Origin: Kaistella carnis
GTDB taxonomy: Bacteria; Bacteroidota; Bacteroidia; Flavobacteriales; Weeksellaceae
Assembly (NCBI RefSeq): GCF_003860585.1
Contig: NZ_CP034159.1
Span: 1,798,001 to 1,862,000, forward strand
DNA length: 64,000 nt
Direction: 5' to 3'
Below, piece after piece: positions 16,643 to 25,206 of this stretch (position 1 is its first letter; each line of letters starts with the position of its first letter). Both the position numbers and the translations under genes were made by a program. The notes beneath the pieces were generated by a model that saw only the letters and a list, made by a program, of their open reading frames with translations, did not search any database and was not told the DNA's origin.

Positions 16643-18439
16643 TTACTGACCAACATTGTAATTTTTGCCGTTAATATCAATGGTTGAAATATTTTCCGGA
16701 AGCACTTTCACAACAAATTCTTTTGTTCTGCGCGACGTAAGATAAGGTTCAATAATATATTGCTTCAGTTTTTCCTGATCCGCATTCTGCGAAATATAAA
16801 AGGTCACCTTTCCCACTTCTTTCGCGGAAACGATGTTCTCTTTGAAAAACTCATGTACCAAAACTTCTTCAATTTTTGTTGCTCGATAGTTAAGCATTAT
16901 TCGTAAAGCTATAAAAACGAGCAAAAAGTACAGCACTTTAGAAAAACTTTTAATGCTCATTTTCTTAATCATAAATCGTAAAAAATACAGTACACTAAAT
17001 AAAAGAACCATTTCCAATAAAGTCATGGGAAGCATTTCATTCATTGCAAAATCTACTTCTCCAAAAAAATGAATCAGCTTTAAAGTACCCTTAACTACAA
17101 CATTGTATAAATTTTCAATCCATAAAAAATTAAAGGAAAGGCCGATCAAAATTACCATAATTAAAGAAAATACGATAACAATTTCTGCAAAAGGAATGAT
17201 GACCAGATTTGCTATAACAGAGATGAACGAATATTGATGAAAATAGTAAATAAGCAAAGGTATGGTCGCTAATTGGGCCGACATGCTGATGGAAAAGATA
17301 TTCACCATAAAATTCTGAAATTTATTTTTAGGTTGTGGCAAATATTTTAAAATAGGCTGATTAAACCAGTAGATTCCAAAAACTGCGACAAAACTCAATT
17401 GAAAACCAACTTCAAACAATTGATTTGTATTAGCAGCCAGAATAACAAAACCCGCAATCGCCATAGAATGCAGCAAATCGGTTTTTCTTTGTAAGAGGAC
17501 AAACATATAATAAGCAGAAATCATGACGCAGCTTCGAACCACAGAATTTCCAAAATCTATAAAAACAGCAAAGGACCAAATAAGGAGTAACGCGAGAACA
17601 ATTTTGTGTCTTCTAAATTTAGGTGGAAAAAGAAAGTTCAAAACAAGAAGTATGACGCCGAATATGATCGCCATGTGCGTTCCTGAAATCGCTAAAATAT
17701 GCATCATGCCGGAATTCCGAAAATCTCGTACCGTTGCTTTATCCATTTCAGTTCGATCCGCGAGAATAATCCCTTTCATAAACTCCCGAGAACGTTTATC
17801 CAAAGATGTTTGATCTATTTTAGCTAAAATATTAAGACGTTTTTGCCGAATCTTTTCACTGAATGACAGATCGTTTCGTTCTCCAACACTTATAGAATTT
17901 GGCAGGTAGCTCTGAAAATAAATTCCTTTTCTGGATAGATATTTTGCATAATCAAACTGAAAATCACGATAGGGCTTTTCGAGTTTGTTTATATAAACTT
18001 CGGCTTTATAATAATGATTAAAATCAAGTTCCCTCTCTGATTTTGGATATGACAATACACTTTTAAAGAGTTCCTTATCTTTCCAGCCTATTATTTCATA
18101 CCTGCGGTTCTTCTCATTAGAATTTAGTTTCTTCGTCATTTTAAAGGTGATATTTTCTTTTCCCTTCAACACTGGAAGTTCAGGTTTTTGGGAATGTAAG
18201 AAATGAGAAAAGATTCCGAGGGAAAAGAATAAGACACCCAATAGAATACTTCGAAATTTGAAAACGTAAAAATTTTTAAGAAAGAATAAAGAAAGCAAGA
18301 AGAAGCTCCCTATCAAAACAATAAAAACGTAACCCTCAGACCAATAGAAATAATCCTGAGCGAAAATTCCAAGTACAAAACAAACAAGAAGAATAAGTAA
18401 AGGTTCTTTATGCAATTTCTTTTTACGTAAAACTATCAA
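16643..18439 (-). CDS. ComEC/Rec2-family membrane protein, short form
   Basis: A 598-aa polytopic membrane protein. ComEC is the channel that takes single-stranded DNA across the inner membrane during natural transformation. Residues 15-65 hold two or three helices, 80-190 look like the DUF4131 (OB-like) domain, and 210-490 are the Competence domain, with the signature ILAISGTHMAI near residue 240 and about ten helices. The C-terminal metallo-beta-lactamase domain present in many ComEC proteins is missing: after the last helix only about 80 residues remain. Short ComEC forms are common in Bacteroidetes, so this need not be a truncation. The start is a TTG at 18439; no in-frame ATG fits better. 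It follows lpxB by 27 nt. Confidence 0.87.
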   Translation of the reverse strand: MIVLRKKKLHKEPLLILLVCFVLGIFAQDYFYWSEGYVFIVLIGSFFLLSLFFLKNFYVFKFRSILLGVLFFSLGIFSHFLHSQKPELPVLKGKENITFKMTKKLNSNEKNRRYEIIGWKDKELFKSVLSYPKSERELDFNHYYKAEVYINKLEKPYRDFQFDYAKYLSRKGIYFQSYLPNSISVGERNDLSFSEKIRQKRLNILAKIDQTSLDKRSREFMKGIILADRTEMDKATVRDFRNSGMMHILAISGTHMAIIFGVILLVLNFLFPPKFRRHKIVLALLLIWSFAVFIDFGNSVVRSCVMISAYYMFVLLQRKTDLLHSMAIAGFVILAANTNQLFEVGFQLSFVAVFGIYWFNQPILKYLPQPKNKFQNFMVNIFSISMSAQLATIPLLIYYFHQYSFISVIANLVIIPFAEIVIVFSLIMVILIGLSFNFLWIENLYNVVVKGTLKLIHFFGEVDFAMNEMLPMTLLEMVLLFSVLYFLRFMIKKMSIKSFSKVLYFLLVFIALRIMLNYRATKIEEVLVHEFFKENIVSAKEVGKVTFYISQNADQEKLKQYIIEPYLTSRRTKEFVVKVLPENISTIDINGKNYNVGQ

Positions 18440-18466
18440 CTTTCATTGATAAAATTACGGGTAAAA

Positions 18467-19573
18467 TCACCCTTTAACAATCAAGGCTGCAGCTTCGTCA
18501 CTCGCACCTTTTCCACCTAATTTTTCCTGAAGTTTTTTAAAGTCCTGTAACATTTTATTTCTTCGCTCGCCTTCTAAAATATCTGAGAGCTCCTGGACCA
18601 AACGTTTTGTATTCAGATCTTTCTGAATAAGTTCAGTCACTATTTCCTCATCCATTATCAAATTGACCAGAGAAATATATTTAATGTTTTTTACTACACG
18701 TTTCCCAATTTCATAGGATATTGTACTGCTTTTGTAGCATACCACTTCGGGAATATTGAGAAGCGCAGTTTCCAAAGTCGCTGTGCCAGATGTTACCAAA
18801 GCCGCTTTTGAACTTCTAAGTAAATCATAGGTTTTATTAGAAACAAAATGTACATTTTCATCCACATATTTCTGATAAAAATCCTTCGGTAAACTTGGAG
18901 CGCCGGCAATCACAAACTGATATTCTTTAAAATGCGGACGAACAGAAAGCATTAACTCCAGCATTTTAGTAACTTCCTGTTCACGGGACCCCGGTAAAAG
19001 AGCAATAATTTCTTTTTCGTTGAGATGATGTTCTGCTTTAAACTTCGCAATATCCATTTCAGGTAAATCGGCAATAGCATCTAATAAAGGATGTCCTACA
19101 AAATGAGCATTCACATTATGCTTTTTATAAAAGTCTTTTTCAAAAGGAAGAATTACCAACATTTCATCCACGAACTTTCTGATTTTCTCTACACGACCTT
19201 CCTTCCAGGCCCAAAGTTGTGGGGAAATATAATACATCACTTTAACACCCAAACCTTTTGCAAACTCCGCAATTCTTAGATTAAAGCCTGGATAATCCAC
19301 CAATATCAAAACATCCGGTTTAAACTTTTGAATATCATCCTTACAGAATTTAATATTTTTCAGAATGGTGGTTAGATTTTTTGCCACTTCTAAAAAACCC
19401 ATGAATGCAAGATCTTTATAATGTTTTACGGGCTGAAATCCGGCAACAGCAGTCATTAAATCACCGCCCCAGAAACGAAATTCTGCGGTGGAATCTTTTT
19501 TAAGAATCGATTTCATGAGATTGGAAGCGTGTAAATCTCCCGATGCTTCTCCTGCGATGATATAATATTTCAA
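18467..19573 (-). CDS. lpxB: Lipid-A-disaccharide synthase
   Basis: Joins UDP-2,3-diacylglucosamine and lipid X to form the lipid A disaccharide at the inner membrane (GT19 family). With the start chosen the protein has 368 aa and opens MKYYIIAGEASGDLHASN, the canonical LpxB N-terminus. That start is TTG 19573; the open frame runs on to TTG 19597 but the extra eight residues match nothing in the family. Other signatures: SPQLWAWKEGRV, LLPGSREQEV and SGTATLETAL, which form the UDP-sugar site. comEC follows on the same strand. Upstream it faces a divergent DUF2480 gene across a 67-nt gap with an inverted repeat. Confidence 0.95.
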   Translation of the reverse strand: MKYYIIAGEASGDLHASNLMKSILKKDSTAEFRFWGGDLMTAVAGFQPVKHYKDLAFMGFLEVAKNLTTILKNIKFCKDDIQKFKPDVLILVDYPGFNLRIAEFAKGLGVKVMYYISPQLWAWKEGRVEKIRKFVDEMLVILPFEKDFYKKHNVNAHFVGHPLLDAIADLPEMDIAKFKAEHHLNEKEIIALLPGSREQEVTKMLELMLSVRPHFKEYQFVIAGAPSLPKDFYQKYVDENVHFVSNKTYDLLRSSKAALVTSGTATLETALLNIPEVVCYKSSTISYEIGKRVVKNIKYISLVNLIMDEEIVTELIQKDLNTKRLVQELSDILEGERRNKMLQDFKKLQEKLGGKGASDEAAALIVKG

Positions 19574-19592
19574 AATAGTTTTGGGGTTTGCC

Positions 19593-19616
19593 GGCAAATC
19601 AAATCATTAATTTGCC
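19593..19616. promoter_or_regulatory. Inverted repeat between divergent lpxB and DUF2480 genes
   Basis: GGCAAAT (19593-19599) and ATTTGCC (19610-19616) are perfect inverted arms 10 nt apart. The site sits between the two divergent starts, where a dimeric regulator could act. No regulator is known to me; it may be chance in AT-rich DNA. Confidence 0.25.
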
Positions 19617-19617
19617 T

Positions 19618-19625
19618 TAAATTTG
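19618..19625 (+). promoter_or_regulatory. Predicted -7 box of the DUF2480 gene
   Basis: TAAATTTG matches TAnnTTTG. The start near 19630 leaves a leader of about 11 nt and lies after the TTG at 19623, which supports the ATG at 19641 as the true start. Confidence 0.4.
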
Positions 19626-19640
19626 TTCAAAGATAAAAAA

Positions 19641-20147
19641 ATGTCTGATTTAGAAATAAAAAATAAAGTAGCGGGAAGCGGATTGATCAATTTTGATCTC
19701 TCACAACTGATCCCAAAAGGAAAACGAATTGGAATTGATTTAAAGGACTTCCTTTTTGAAGGATTAATTCTTAAAGAAAAAGATTTTCGGGAAAAAGTAA
19801 ATGCAATGAATGCTGATGAATATGAAGGTGCATATGTTTACATCTATAATTCTGCAGATGCTATTGTTCCATTATGGGCTTATTTTCTTATCACCGCAAA
19901 ATTAACCGAATACACAAAAAAGATTGTCTTCGGAAACCGGGAAGATTTAGAAGTATTGTTAATGCATAACGCCATTGAAACCTATGATTTCAGCGAATTA
20001 ATCAATCAAAGGGTTTTGGTAAAAGGATGCAGCGACGAAAGCATTCCTGAAAATGCCTACATCGAATTGGTTGAGCAGTTAAAACCTCTGGTGAAGTCAC
20101 TCATGTTCGGAGAGGCCTGCTCAAATGTTCCTATTTTTAAAAATTAA
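19641..20147 (+). CDS. DUF2480 family protein
   Basis: A 168-aa soluble protein with no signal peptide or membrane helix. The opening SDLEIKNKVAGSGLINFDLSQL and the blocks DLKDFLFEGLILKEKDFR, YVYIYNSADAIVPLWAYFLI and the Cys-containing end VKGCSDESIPENAYIELVE are those of DUF2480, a family nearly restricted to Bacteroidetes and without known function. I prefer ATG 19641 over the in-frame TTG 19623, because the predicted -7 box overlaps the latter. The gene stands alone, divergent from lpxB. Confidence 0.85.
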   Translation: MSDLEIKNKVAGSGLINFDLSQLIPKGKRIGIDLKDFLFEGLILKEKDFREKVNAMNADEYEGAYVYIYNSADAIVPLWAYFLITAKLTEYTKKIVFGNREDLEVLLMHNAIETYDFSELINQRVLVKGCSDESIPENAYIELVEQLKPLVKSLMFGEACSNVPIFKN

Positions 20148-20261
20148 AAGAAATTTTACAGTAGATAAAACATTTAACAATTTTTTATCTGTTTGAAAAA
20201 AATTACGGAATAATTTTTGGTAAATTCAGGTAACACTTTTAATAAATTAAAAATATAAACT

Positions 20262-20930
20262 ATGAGTTTAATCGATTTAATCACCGGAAATGCCGGAAAC
20301 CAAGTAGCATCAGAAGCAGAAAACAAATTCGGGATCAGCAAAAATCAAGTAATTGCGCTATTGGCAGTTGCAGCACCTTTGGTCATTTCCTATTTAAAAA
20401 AGAAATCACAGGAAAATTCTGAAGAAGCAGATGCACTGAATAACGCACTGGACAAAGATCATGATGGCAGCATTTTAAATGACCCATCACAAGCCGCAGC
20501 GAGACAGCAGGAAGGAGGATCTATTCTTGATCATATCTTTGGCGGTCAGAAAGCCACCGTAGAAAATCAACTTTCCCAAAACACGGGTATTTCAATGGAT
20601 AAAATTGGACCAATTATGGCTATGTTAGCACCTTTGATTATGGGATATATCGGAAAACAGAAACAATCGAGTGCCGTAACTTCCGGCGGAGGTTTAGGAG
20701 ATTTATTGGGAGGAATTTTAGGCGGTGCACAAAGCCAGGCACAGGCAGAACCATCCAACCCGCTGAATGATATTTTAGGAAGCGTACTTGGTGGCGGTTC
20801 GCAGGCCAATGCAGGAAGTAATCCTTTAAATGATATTCTTGGCAGCGTTCTTGGCGGTGGTAATCAACAGCAACAGTCTCAAGGAGGACTTGGAGGATTG
20901 TTAGGCAGCATATTGGGAGGAGGAAAATAA
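20262..20930 (+). CDS. DUF937 domain protein with Gly-rich repeats
   Basis: A 222-aa protein. Residues 1-130 match the DUF937 pattern: two similar helical units, each with an ISKNQVIALLAVAAPLVISYL-type or MDKIGPIMAMLAPLIMGYI-type helix preceded by a Gln/Asn/Gly-rich loop. The C-terminal 85 residues are low complexity and contain two near-identical copies of NPLNDILGSVLGGG plus related LGGLLGSILGGGK units, probably from a recent duplication at 20757-20865. No signal peptide. DUF937 proteins (YidB-like) have no firm function. The gene shares a terminator with the convergent ribosomal protein THX gene. Confidence 0.85.
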   Translation: MSLIDLITGNAGNQVASEAENKFGISKNQVIALLAVAAPLVISYLKKKSQENSEEADALNNALDKDHDGSILNDPSQAAARQQEGGSILDHIFGGQKATVENQLSQNTGISMDKIGPIMAMLAPLIMGYIGKQKQSSAVTSGGGLGDLLGGILGGAQSQAQAEPSNPLNDILGSVLGGGSQANAGSNPLNDILGSVLGGGNQQQQSQGGLGGLLGSILGGGK

Positions 20931-20951
20931 TTTCAACCACTTTCTATAAAT

Positions 20952-20982
20952 AAAAAACCGAAGATTATTCTTCGGTTTTTTT
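20952..20982. terminator. Bidirectional terminator between DUF937 and THX genes
   Basis: A perfect 13-bp stem (AAAAAACCGAAGA at 20952-20964, TCTTCGGTTTTTT at 20969-20981) with the 4-nt loop TTAT, and T-runs in both directions. The stop codon of the THX gene (20965-20967) lies in the loop. Confidence 0.9.
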
Positions 20983-21261
20983 AGTTTTATCAGCTTTCGG
21001 TTTGGCGTCTGTAACTTCTTCCTTCTTTTCTGTTTTAGGCTTTGCGGCAGCTTTAGGTTTTTTCTCAACTTCAGCATTTTCTGATTTTTCCGCGGGATAA
21101 CCTACTTCTTTTCTTACTTTTTCTTTAGAAGCTTTTTTATCATCCTCATCCAGAACCTTAACCGGTATATTTAAGGCAGAACTTGGTTTTCTTGGTCTTT
21201 TCTTACCATAACTGCCCGCGATAATCTTTCCTCTTTTCGATTTTTTGTCTCCTTTACCCAT
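20965..21261 (-). CDS. 30S ribosomal protein bTHX with long C-terminal extension
   Basis: A 98-aa protein. Residues 1-25 (MGKGDKKSKRGKIIAGSYGK) match bTHX, the small basic peptide first seen in the Thermus 30S head (about 27 aa) and common in Bacteroidetes. The remaining 70 residues are a Lys/Glu/Ala/Pro-rich tail of repeated KPKAxxKxxK type with no family of its own. Such tails are usually disordered. The gene ends inside the shared terminator hairpin. A TAnnTTTG box lies at 21292-21299. Confidence 0.85.
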   Translation of the reverse strand: MGKGDKKSKRGKIIAGSYGKKRPRKPSSALNIPVKVLDEDDKKASKEKVRKEVGYPAEKSENAEVEKKPKAAAKPKTEKKEEVTDAKPKADKTKKTEE

Positions 21262-21291
21262 AATTAATAATTTTTAATGTGTTGACTATTC

Positions 21292-21299
21292 CAAAGTTA
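21292..21299 (-). promoter_or_regulatory. Predicted -7 box of the bTHX gene
   Basis: CAAAGTTA reads TAACTTTG on the minus strand, a full TAnnTTTG match, leader of about 26 nt. No -33 box at the right distance. Confidence 0.4.
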
Positions 21300-21342
21300 G
21301 CATAATAATTTGGCAACTTATTCTTAAAAAATCATAAATTTA

Positions 21343-21468
21343 TGGGCGTGTCCCTTTCCAACGCTTAGAAAAACACTTCATATTTCCAGCACCGCGGGTC
21401 GGGCTTTCCGTTGCAATTCCTCATTCCGCTTTGCTGCATTCCGGGATTTCCACTGCAATCCCTCACGC
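21343..21468 (-). repeat. Intergenic repeat element, copy A
   Basis: Read on the minus strand it has GGATTGCAGTGGAAATCC (21445-21462), a short GC-rich spacer that can fold (21421-21442), and AATTGCAACGGAAAGCCCGAC (reverse of 21398-21418). The core ATTGCA(G/A)(T/C)GGAAA is thus repeated in direct order around the spacer, as in copy C. A further GGGCGTGTCCC at 21343-21353 may be its outer end, with about 40 nt of unrelated sequence in between. Confidence 0.6.
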
Positions 21469-21669
21469 AAAGAGACGTTGAATTTATAATAATAGATCAA
21501 AGCTTAAAATCACAAATCGGAAATCCGCGCAAAGAAAACAGTGATACAAAAACACTTTTAGGCGCTCGCTTCGCTCGCGCCCGTAAATAAAAAATTGAAA
21601 TTTTTACTCATTAATTATTGTATTACGATAATTAATTATACATTTACAATATCATTAAAGAATACCATT

Positions 21670-22266
21670 ATGAAAATCATTGGAAAAAAATCGCTGTCAT
21701 TGTACGTAAGCTACGTTCTCTTTTTTATATTTTTTGTTTGTGCCGTTCATTTTCTTTATACGATCATTGGCCACTCGATACTCACGTACAAGTTTAAAAC
21801 AGGAAGTCAAATTTTTTCTCAAACTTTTATTTTGAACAATGATGTTGGCTGGACTCAAAACAAGTGGACCATTCCCATGAAGGATTTACTGAAATTCAGA
21901 ATCAATTATCCATTTACAGACCTACAGGTTTCAACAGGTGTTTTTGGAAGCACTCAAATCATTTACAATATCATTGGAATGCTCTTCGTGACCTTATTTT
22001 TCTACTTTTCTTATAGAAGTTTTAAAGAAATGAGTTCGGATAAAATCTTTAATCCAAATGCAATTAAGTGGTTACAAAGATTCGGATACCTCAATCTAAT
22101 CTTCGGAATATTATCTTTAGTAGAAGGTATAGGATACAATAAAATTACTACTTCTTCTTTTTTTCAGTTCTTTTTTCTGGTTTTTCTGGGGAGCATGGTT
22201 CTCTTTATTGTAGCCTTCTTCAAAAAAGGATATGAACTGCAATCTGAAAACGATCTAACAATATAA
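21670..22266 (+). CDS. DUF2975 family membrane protein
   Basis: A 198-aa protein with four predicted membrane helices (about residues 12-34, 95-118, 137-157 and 165-187) and a long loop between the first and second, the layout of DUF2975. The conserved motif is seen as KEMSSDKIFNPNAIKWLQRFGY. The start is ATG 21670; the frame extends to TTG 21595 but that part overlaps GC-rich repeat DNA. A small HTH gene follows after 2 nt. DUF2975 membrane proteins paired with a YozG-type regulator are common in Firmicutes and Bacteroidetes; the regulator probably controls this gene pair. Function unknown. Confidence 0.83.
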   Translation: MKIIGKKSLSLYVSYVLFFIFFVCAVHFLYTIIGHSILTYKFKTGSQIFSQTFILNNDVGWTQNKWTIPMKDLLKFRINYPFTDLQVSTGVFGSTQIIYNIIGMLFVTLFFYFSYRSFKEMSSDKIFNPNAIKWLQRFGYLNLIFGILSLVEGIGYNKITTSSFFQFFFLVFLGSMVLFIVAFFKKGYELQSENDLTI

Positions 22267-22268
22267 TT

Positions 22269-22478
22269 ATGGCGATCATCATCAACATAGACGTAATGCT
22301 TGCAAAACGGAAGATGCAGAGCCAAGAATTAGCAGAGAAAATAGGTATTACTCCCGCCAATCTCTCCATTCTGAAAACGGGAAAAGCAAAAGCATTAAAA
22401 CTCTCTACTTTGGAAGCCATTTGCAAGGCTTTAGACTGCCAACCGGGAGATTTACTTGAATTTCAATCTGAGGATTAA
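22269..22478 (+). CDS. Small XRE-family (YozG-like) DNA-binding protein
   Basis: A 69-aa protein that is almost all one Cro/C1-type helix-turn-helix: IIINIDVMLAKRKMQ, then SQELAEKIGITPANLSILKTG (helices 2 and 3), then LSTLEAICKALDCQPGDLLE. The closing CQPGDLLEF is typical of the YozG group. It starts 2 nt after the DUF2975 membrane protein stop, so the two are co-translated. By analogy with other such pairs it likely binds its own promoter region; no operator could be picked out with confidence. Confidence 0.9.
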   Translation: MAIIINIDVMLAKRKMQSQELAEKIGITPANLSILKTGKAKALKLSTLEAICKALDCQPGDLLEFQSED

Positions 22479-22571
22479 AAAGGATACCTAACAAAAAAAA
22501 TACGATAATTATCACAAGAAGCTCTCTTACTAAAAGCGAGGTTTTTATCTACGCCTTCCATACAAAAAACT

Positions 22572-22579
22572 TATATTTG
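22572..22579 (+). promoter_or_regulatory. Predicted -7 box of aspS
   Basis: TATATTTG is a full TAnnTTTG match. The start near 22584 gives a leader of about 55 nt. The -33 region is not a clear match. Confidence 0.45.
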
Positions 22580-22638
22580 CACCGGAAATTTTAGACCATT
22601 TCTAATATCCAAAGTCTAATATCAAATATCTTAATAAT

Positions 22639-24393
22639 ATGTTTCGTACGCACACCAACGGAGAATTAACCATCCAAAATCTTGATCAAAACGTAACCCT
22701 TTCCGGCTGGGTTCAAACCATTCGCGACAAAGGTTTTATGATGTGGATCGATTTACGTGACCGTTACGGAATTACGCAATTGGTATTTGATGCAGACCGT
22801 TCTTCCGCGGAATTATTAGAAAACGCTCATAAATTGGGACGGGAATTCGTGATCCAAGTGGAAGGAAAAGTCATTGAAAGACAAAGTAAAAATCCAAAAA
22901 TTCCAACGGGAGAAATCGAAATCCTTGTGGAAAAATTAACGATTTTAAACGAATCAGAAGTTCCACCATTTACCATTGAAGACCAAACTGATGGTGGTGA
23001 AGAATTGAGAATGAAATATAGATATTTAGACATTCGACGTAATCCGGTAAAAGACAAATTGATTTTCCGTCACAAAATGGCGCAGAAAGTCCGTAACTAT
23101 TTGTCTGATCAGAATTTCATCGAAGTAGAGACTCCGGTTCTTATTAAATCAACGCCGGAAGGGGCTAGAGATTTCGTCGTTCCAAGTCGTATGAATCCAG
23201 GACAGTTTTATGCATTGCCACAATCGCCACAAACTTTCAAACAATTATTGATGATCGGTGGAATGGACCGTTATTTTCAGATTGTAAAATGTTTCCGTGA
23301 TGAAGATTTAAGAGCCGACAGACAGCCTGAATTTACACAGATAGATTGTGAAATGGCATTTGTAGAACAGGAAGATGTTTTGGAAATCTTCGAAGGAATG
23401 ACCGCAACTTTATTGAAAGATATCGCAGGAAAAGAATTCGGTAAATTCCCAAGAATGACATTTGCCGACGCGATGAAAAAATACGGAAACGACAAACCCG
23501 ACATTAGATTCGGGATGGAATTCGTTGAAGTAAACGAATTGGTAAAAGGAAAAGATTTCAAAATTTTCGACGATGCAGAATTGGTGGTTGGAATCAATGT
23601 TGAAGGTTGTGCAGAATATACCAGAAAACAAATCGACGAATTGATCGATTGGGTAAAACGTCCACAAATTGGCGCAAATGGAATGATTTGGATTAAATTC
23701 CAAAATGACGGAACCGTTACTTCTTCCGTAAATAAATTTTACAACGAAGAAGATTTAAAGAAAATCACAGAAAAATTCGGCGCAAAAGCAGGAGATTTAA
23801 TTTTCCTAATGTCCGGAAATGAAAATAAAGTGAGAACCCAACTTTCCGCCTTAAGAATGGAACTGGGGAACAGATTAGGATTAAGAAATCCGATAGAATT
23901 CGCACCACTTTGGGTGATTGATTTTCCATTGTTAGAATGGGATGAAGAAACAAACCGTTATCACGCAATGCACCATCCGTTTACTTCACCAAAACCGGAA
24001 GATGTTCATTTGTTAGAAACAGATCCCGGAAAAGCCCGAGCAAATGCTTACGATTTAATCCTGAACGGAAATGAAATCGGTGGTGGTTCGGTAAGAATTT
24101 TTGATAAAGATTTACAGGCAAAAATGTTTAATCTCTTAGGATTTACCAAAGAAGATGCAGAAGCACAATTCGGATTCTTAATGAATGCTTTCCAATATGG
24201 AGCACCGCCGCACGCAGGCTTAGCCTTGGGTTTTGACCGTTTGGTTGCTATTTTAGATGGAAATGAAGTGATCAGAGATTATATCGCTTTCCCAAAAAAT
24301 AATTCCGGACGTGACGTGATGATCGACGCGCCAAGTCCAATTGCTGATGAGCAGTTGAATGAGTTGGCTTTGAAAGTTGAACTGAAAGACTAG
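22639..24393 (+). CDS. aspS: Aspartyl-tRNA synthetase
   Basis: Charges tRNA-Asp with aspartate in the cytoplasm (class IIb). The 584-aa bacterial-type enzyme has the N-terminal anticodon-binding OB fold (residues about 1-110), class II motif 2 ([18 protein letters not shown], near 217), the bacterial GAD insertion domain in the middle (about 280-420) and motif 3 ([11 protein letters not shown]) near residue 530. Whether it also charges tRNA-Asn depends on whether the genome has AsnRS and GatCAB, which is not visible here. Single-gene unit with promoter box and terminator. Confidence 0.96.
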   Translation: MFRTHTNGELTIQNLDQNVTLSGWVQTIRDKGFMMWIDLRDRYGITQLVFDADRSSAELLENAHKLGREFVIQVEGKVIERQSKNPKIPTGEIEILVEKLTILNESEVPPFTIEDQTDGGEELRMKYRYLDIRRNPVKDKLIFRHKMAQKVRNYLSDQNFIEVETPVLIKSTPEGARDFVVPSRMNPGQFYALPQSPQTFKQLLMIGGMDRYFQIVKCFRDEDLRADRQPEFTQIDCEMAFVEQEDVLEIFEGMTATLLKDIAGKEFGKFPRMTFADAMKKYGNDKPDIRFGMEFVEVNELVKGKDFKIFDDAELVVGINVEGCAEYTRKQIDELIDWVKRPQIGANGMIWIKFQNDGTVTSSVNKFYNEEDLKKITEKFGAKAGDLIFLMSGNENKVRTQLSALRMELGNRLGLRNPIEFAPLWVIDFPLLEWDEETNRYHAMHHPFTSPKPEDVHLLETDPGKARANAYDLILNGNEIGGGSVRIFDKDLQAKMFNLLGFTKEDAEAQFGFLMNAFQYGAPPHAGLALGFDRLVAILDGNEVIRDYIAFPKNNSGRDVMIDAPSPIADEQLNELALKVELKD

Positions 24394-24413
24394 TTTGAAT
24401 TACAATACATAAT

Positions 24414-24443
24414 AAAAGAGGAAATTTTGCTTCCTCTTTTTTT
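24414..24443 (+). terminator. Terminator of aspS
   Basis: Perfect 10-bp stem AAAAGAGGAA (24414-24423) with TTCCTCTTTT (24431-24440), a 7-nt loop and T-run to 24443. It lies 20 nt after the stop and may also serve the convergent SDR gene. Confidence 0.9.
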
Positions 24444-24467
24444 GTTTTTAATCTGACCAAGAAATTA

Positions 24468-25202
24468 TTAAGGCAATTTCGCCACTAAACTTTCCGGTAA
24501 CACTTTCAAGATGTAATAAATGATTTTCCATTTGAAATTGGGAACGATGGAAAAGGAACTTCCAGCTTTTAAAATATGTTTCGCAACATAATCTGGTTCC
24601 ATCAAAAGGCTTTTATTCAGGTCTAAACCTTCATTAATTTTAGTATTGATATAACCGCTCACCAAAACATTCACGATAATATTTCTCGAAGATAATTCCT
24701 GCCGAAGTCCGGCTAAATATTGAGTGAACGCAGATTTTGTACTTCCATAAATGAAATTACTTTTTCTCCCCCGAACTCCGGAAAGTGAAGACAGACCAAT
24801 AATTCTTTCTAGACTTTCATTGGATTTATCCATCGCAATAATACTAAGAATAGAAACCGCGCCCATATAATTCACTTCCATCATTTGTTTAGCACTTGTG
24901 AAATCGTGAAGCGCTTTTTGATTTTCAACTAAGAAACCTGCAGCGTAAATTACGATGTTTGGTTTTCTTGGAAGTTCATCATAAAATTTTTGATGTGATG
25001 AAAAATCCGATGCGTCAAAATAGTTAAGAGTGATTCTCGAAGAATCAATATTATTTTCTTTTACAAAACGCTCCAAAGAATCCAGATTTCTGGACGAAGC
25101 TATAATCGAAAATCCCTTTTCCCGATATTGCAAAATACATTGCTTTGCAACATCGGAATTGGCGCCTAAAATGAGAATTGTTTTGTTAGAATTATTAATC
25201 AT
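24468..25202 (-). CDS. Short-chain dehydrogenase/reductase
   Basis: A 244-aa NAD(P)-dependent oxidoreductase of the SDR family. The Rossmann opening is ILILGANSDVAKQC (a GxxxxxA variant of TGxxxGxG). The active site shows Ser in GLSSLSG and the Tyr/Lys pair in YGSTKSAF. The final 30 residues (FKWKIIYYILKVLPESLVAKL) are hydrophobic and may touch a membrane, as in SDRs that act on lipid-linked sugars or ketosphinganine; this is a guess. Substrate unknown. ATG 25202 was chosen, since the longer frame would run into the crotonase gene, whose stop is 4 nt upstream. Same operon as the next two genes. Confidence 0.87.
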   Translation of the reverse strand: MINNSNKTILILGANSDVAKQCILQYREKGFSIIASSRNLDSLERFVKENNIDSSRITLNYFDASDFSSHQKFYDELPRKPNIVIYAAGFLVENQKALHDFTSAKQMMEVNYMGAVSILSIIAMDKSNESLERIIGLSSLSGVRGRKSNFIYGSTKSAFTQYLAGLRQELSSRNIIVNVLVSGYINTKINEGLDLNKSLLMEPDYVAKHILKAGSSFSIVPNFKWKIIYYILKVLPESLVAKLP

Positions 25203-25206
25203 CCAC

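Larger units (their letters stand above)
21262..21669. other. 408-nt non-coding stretch with repeat element A
   Basis: Contains the bTHX promoter box (21292-21299), repeat element A (21343-21468) and a GC-rich patch GCGCTCGCTTCGCTCGCGC (21562-21580) in an otherwise AT-rich setting. The open frame of the next gene begins with TTG at 21595, but its real start is most likely ATG 21670. No tRNA or other RNA gene was recognised. Confidence 0.6.

Noticed and set aside
21595..21669. N-terminal extension of the DUF2975 protein from TTG 21595
   Set aside because: The extra 25 residues start in repeat-rich DNA and do not fit the family; ATG 21670 is better.
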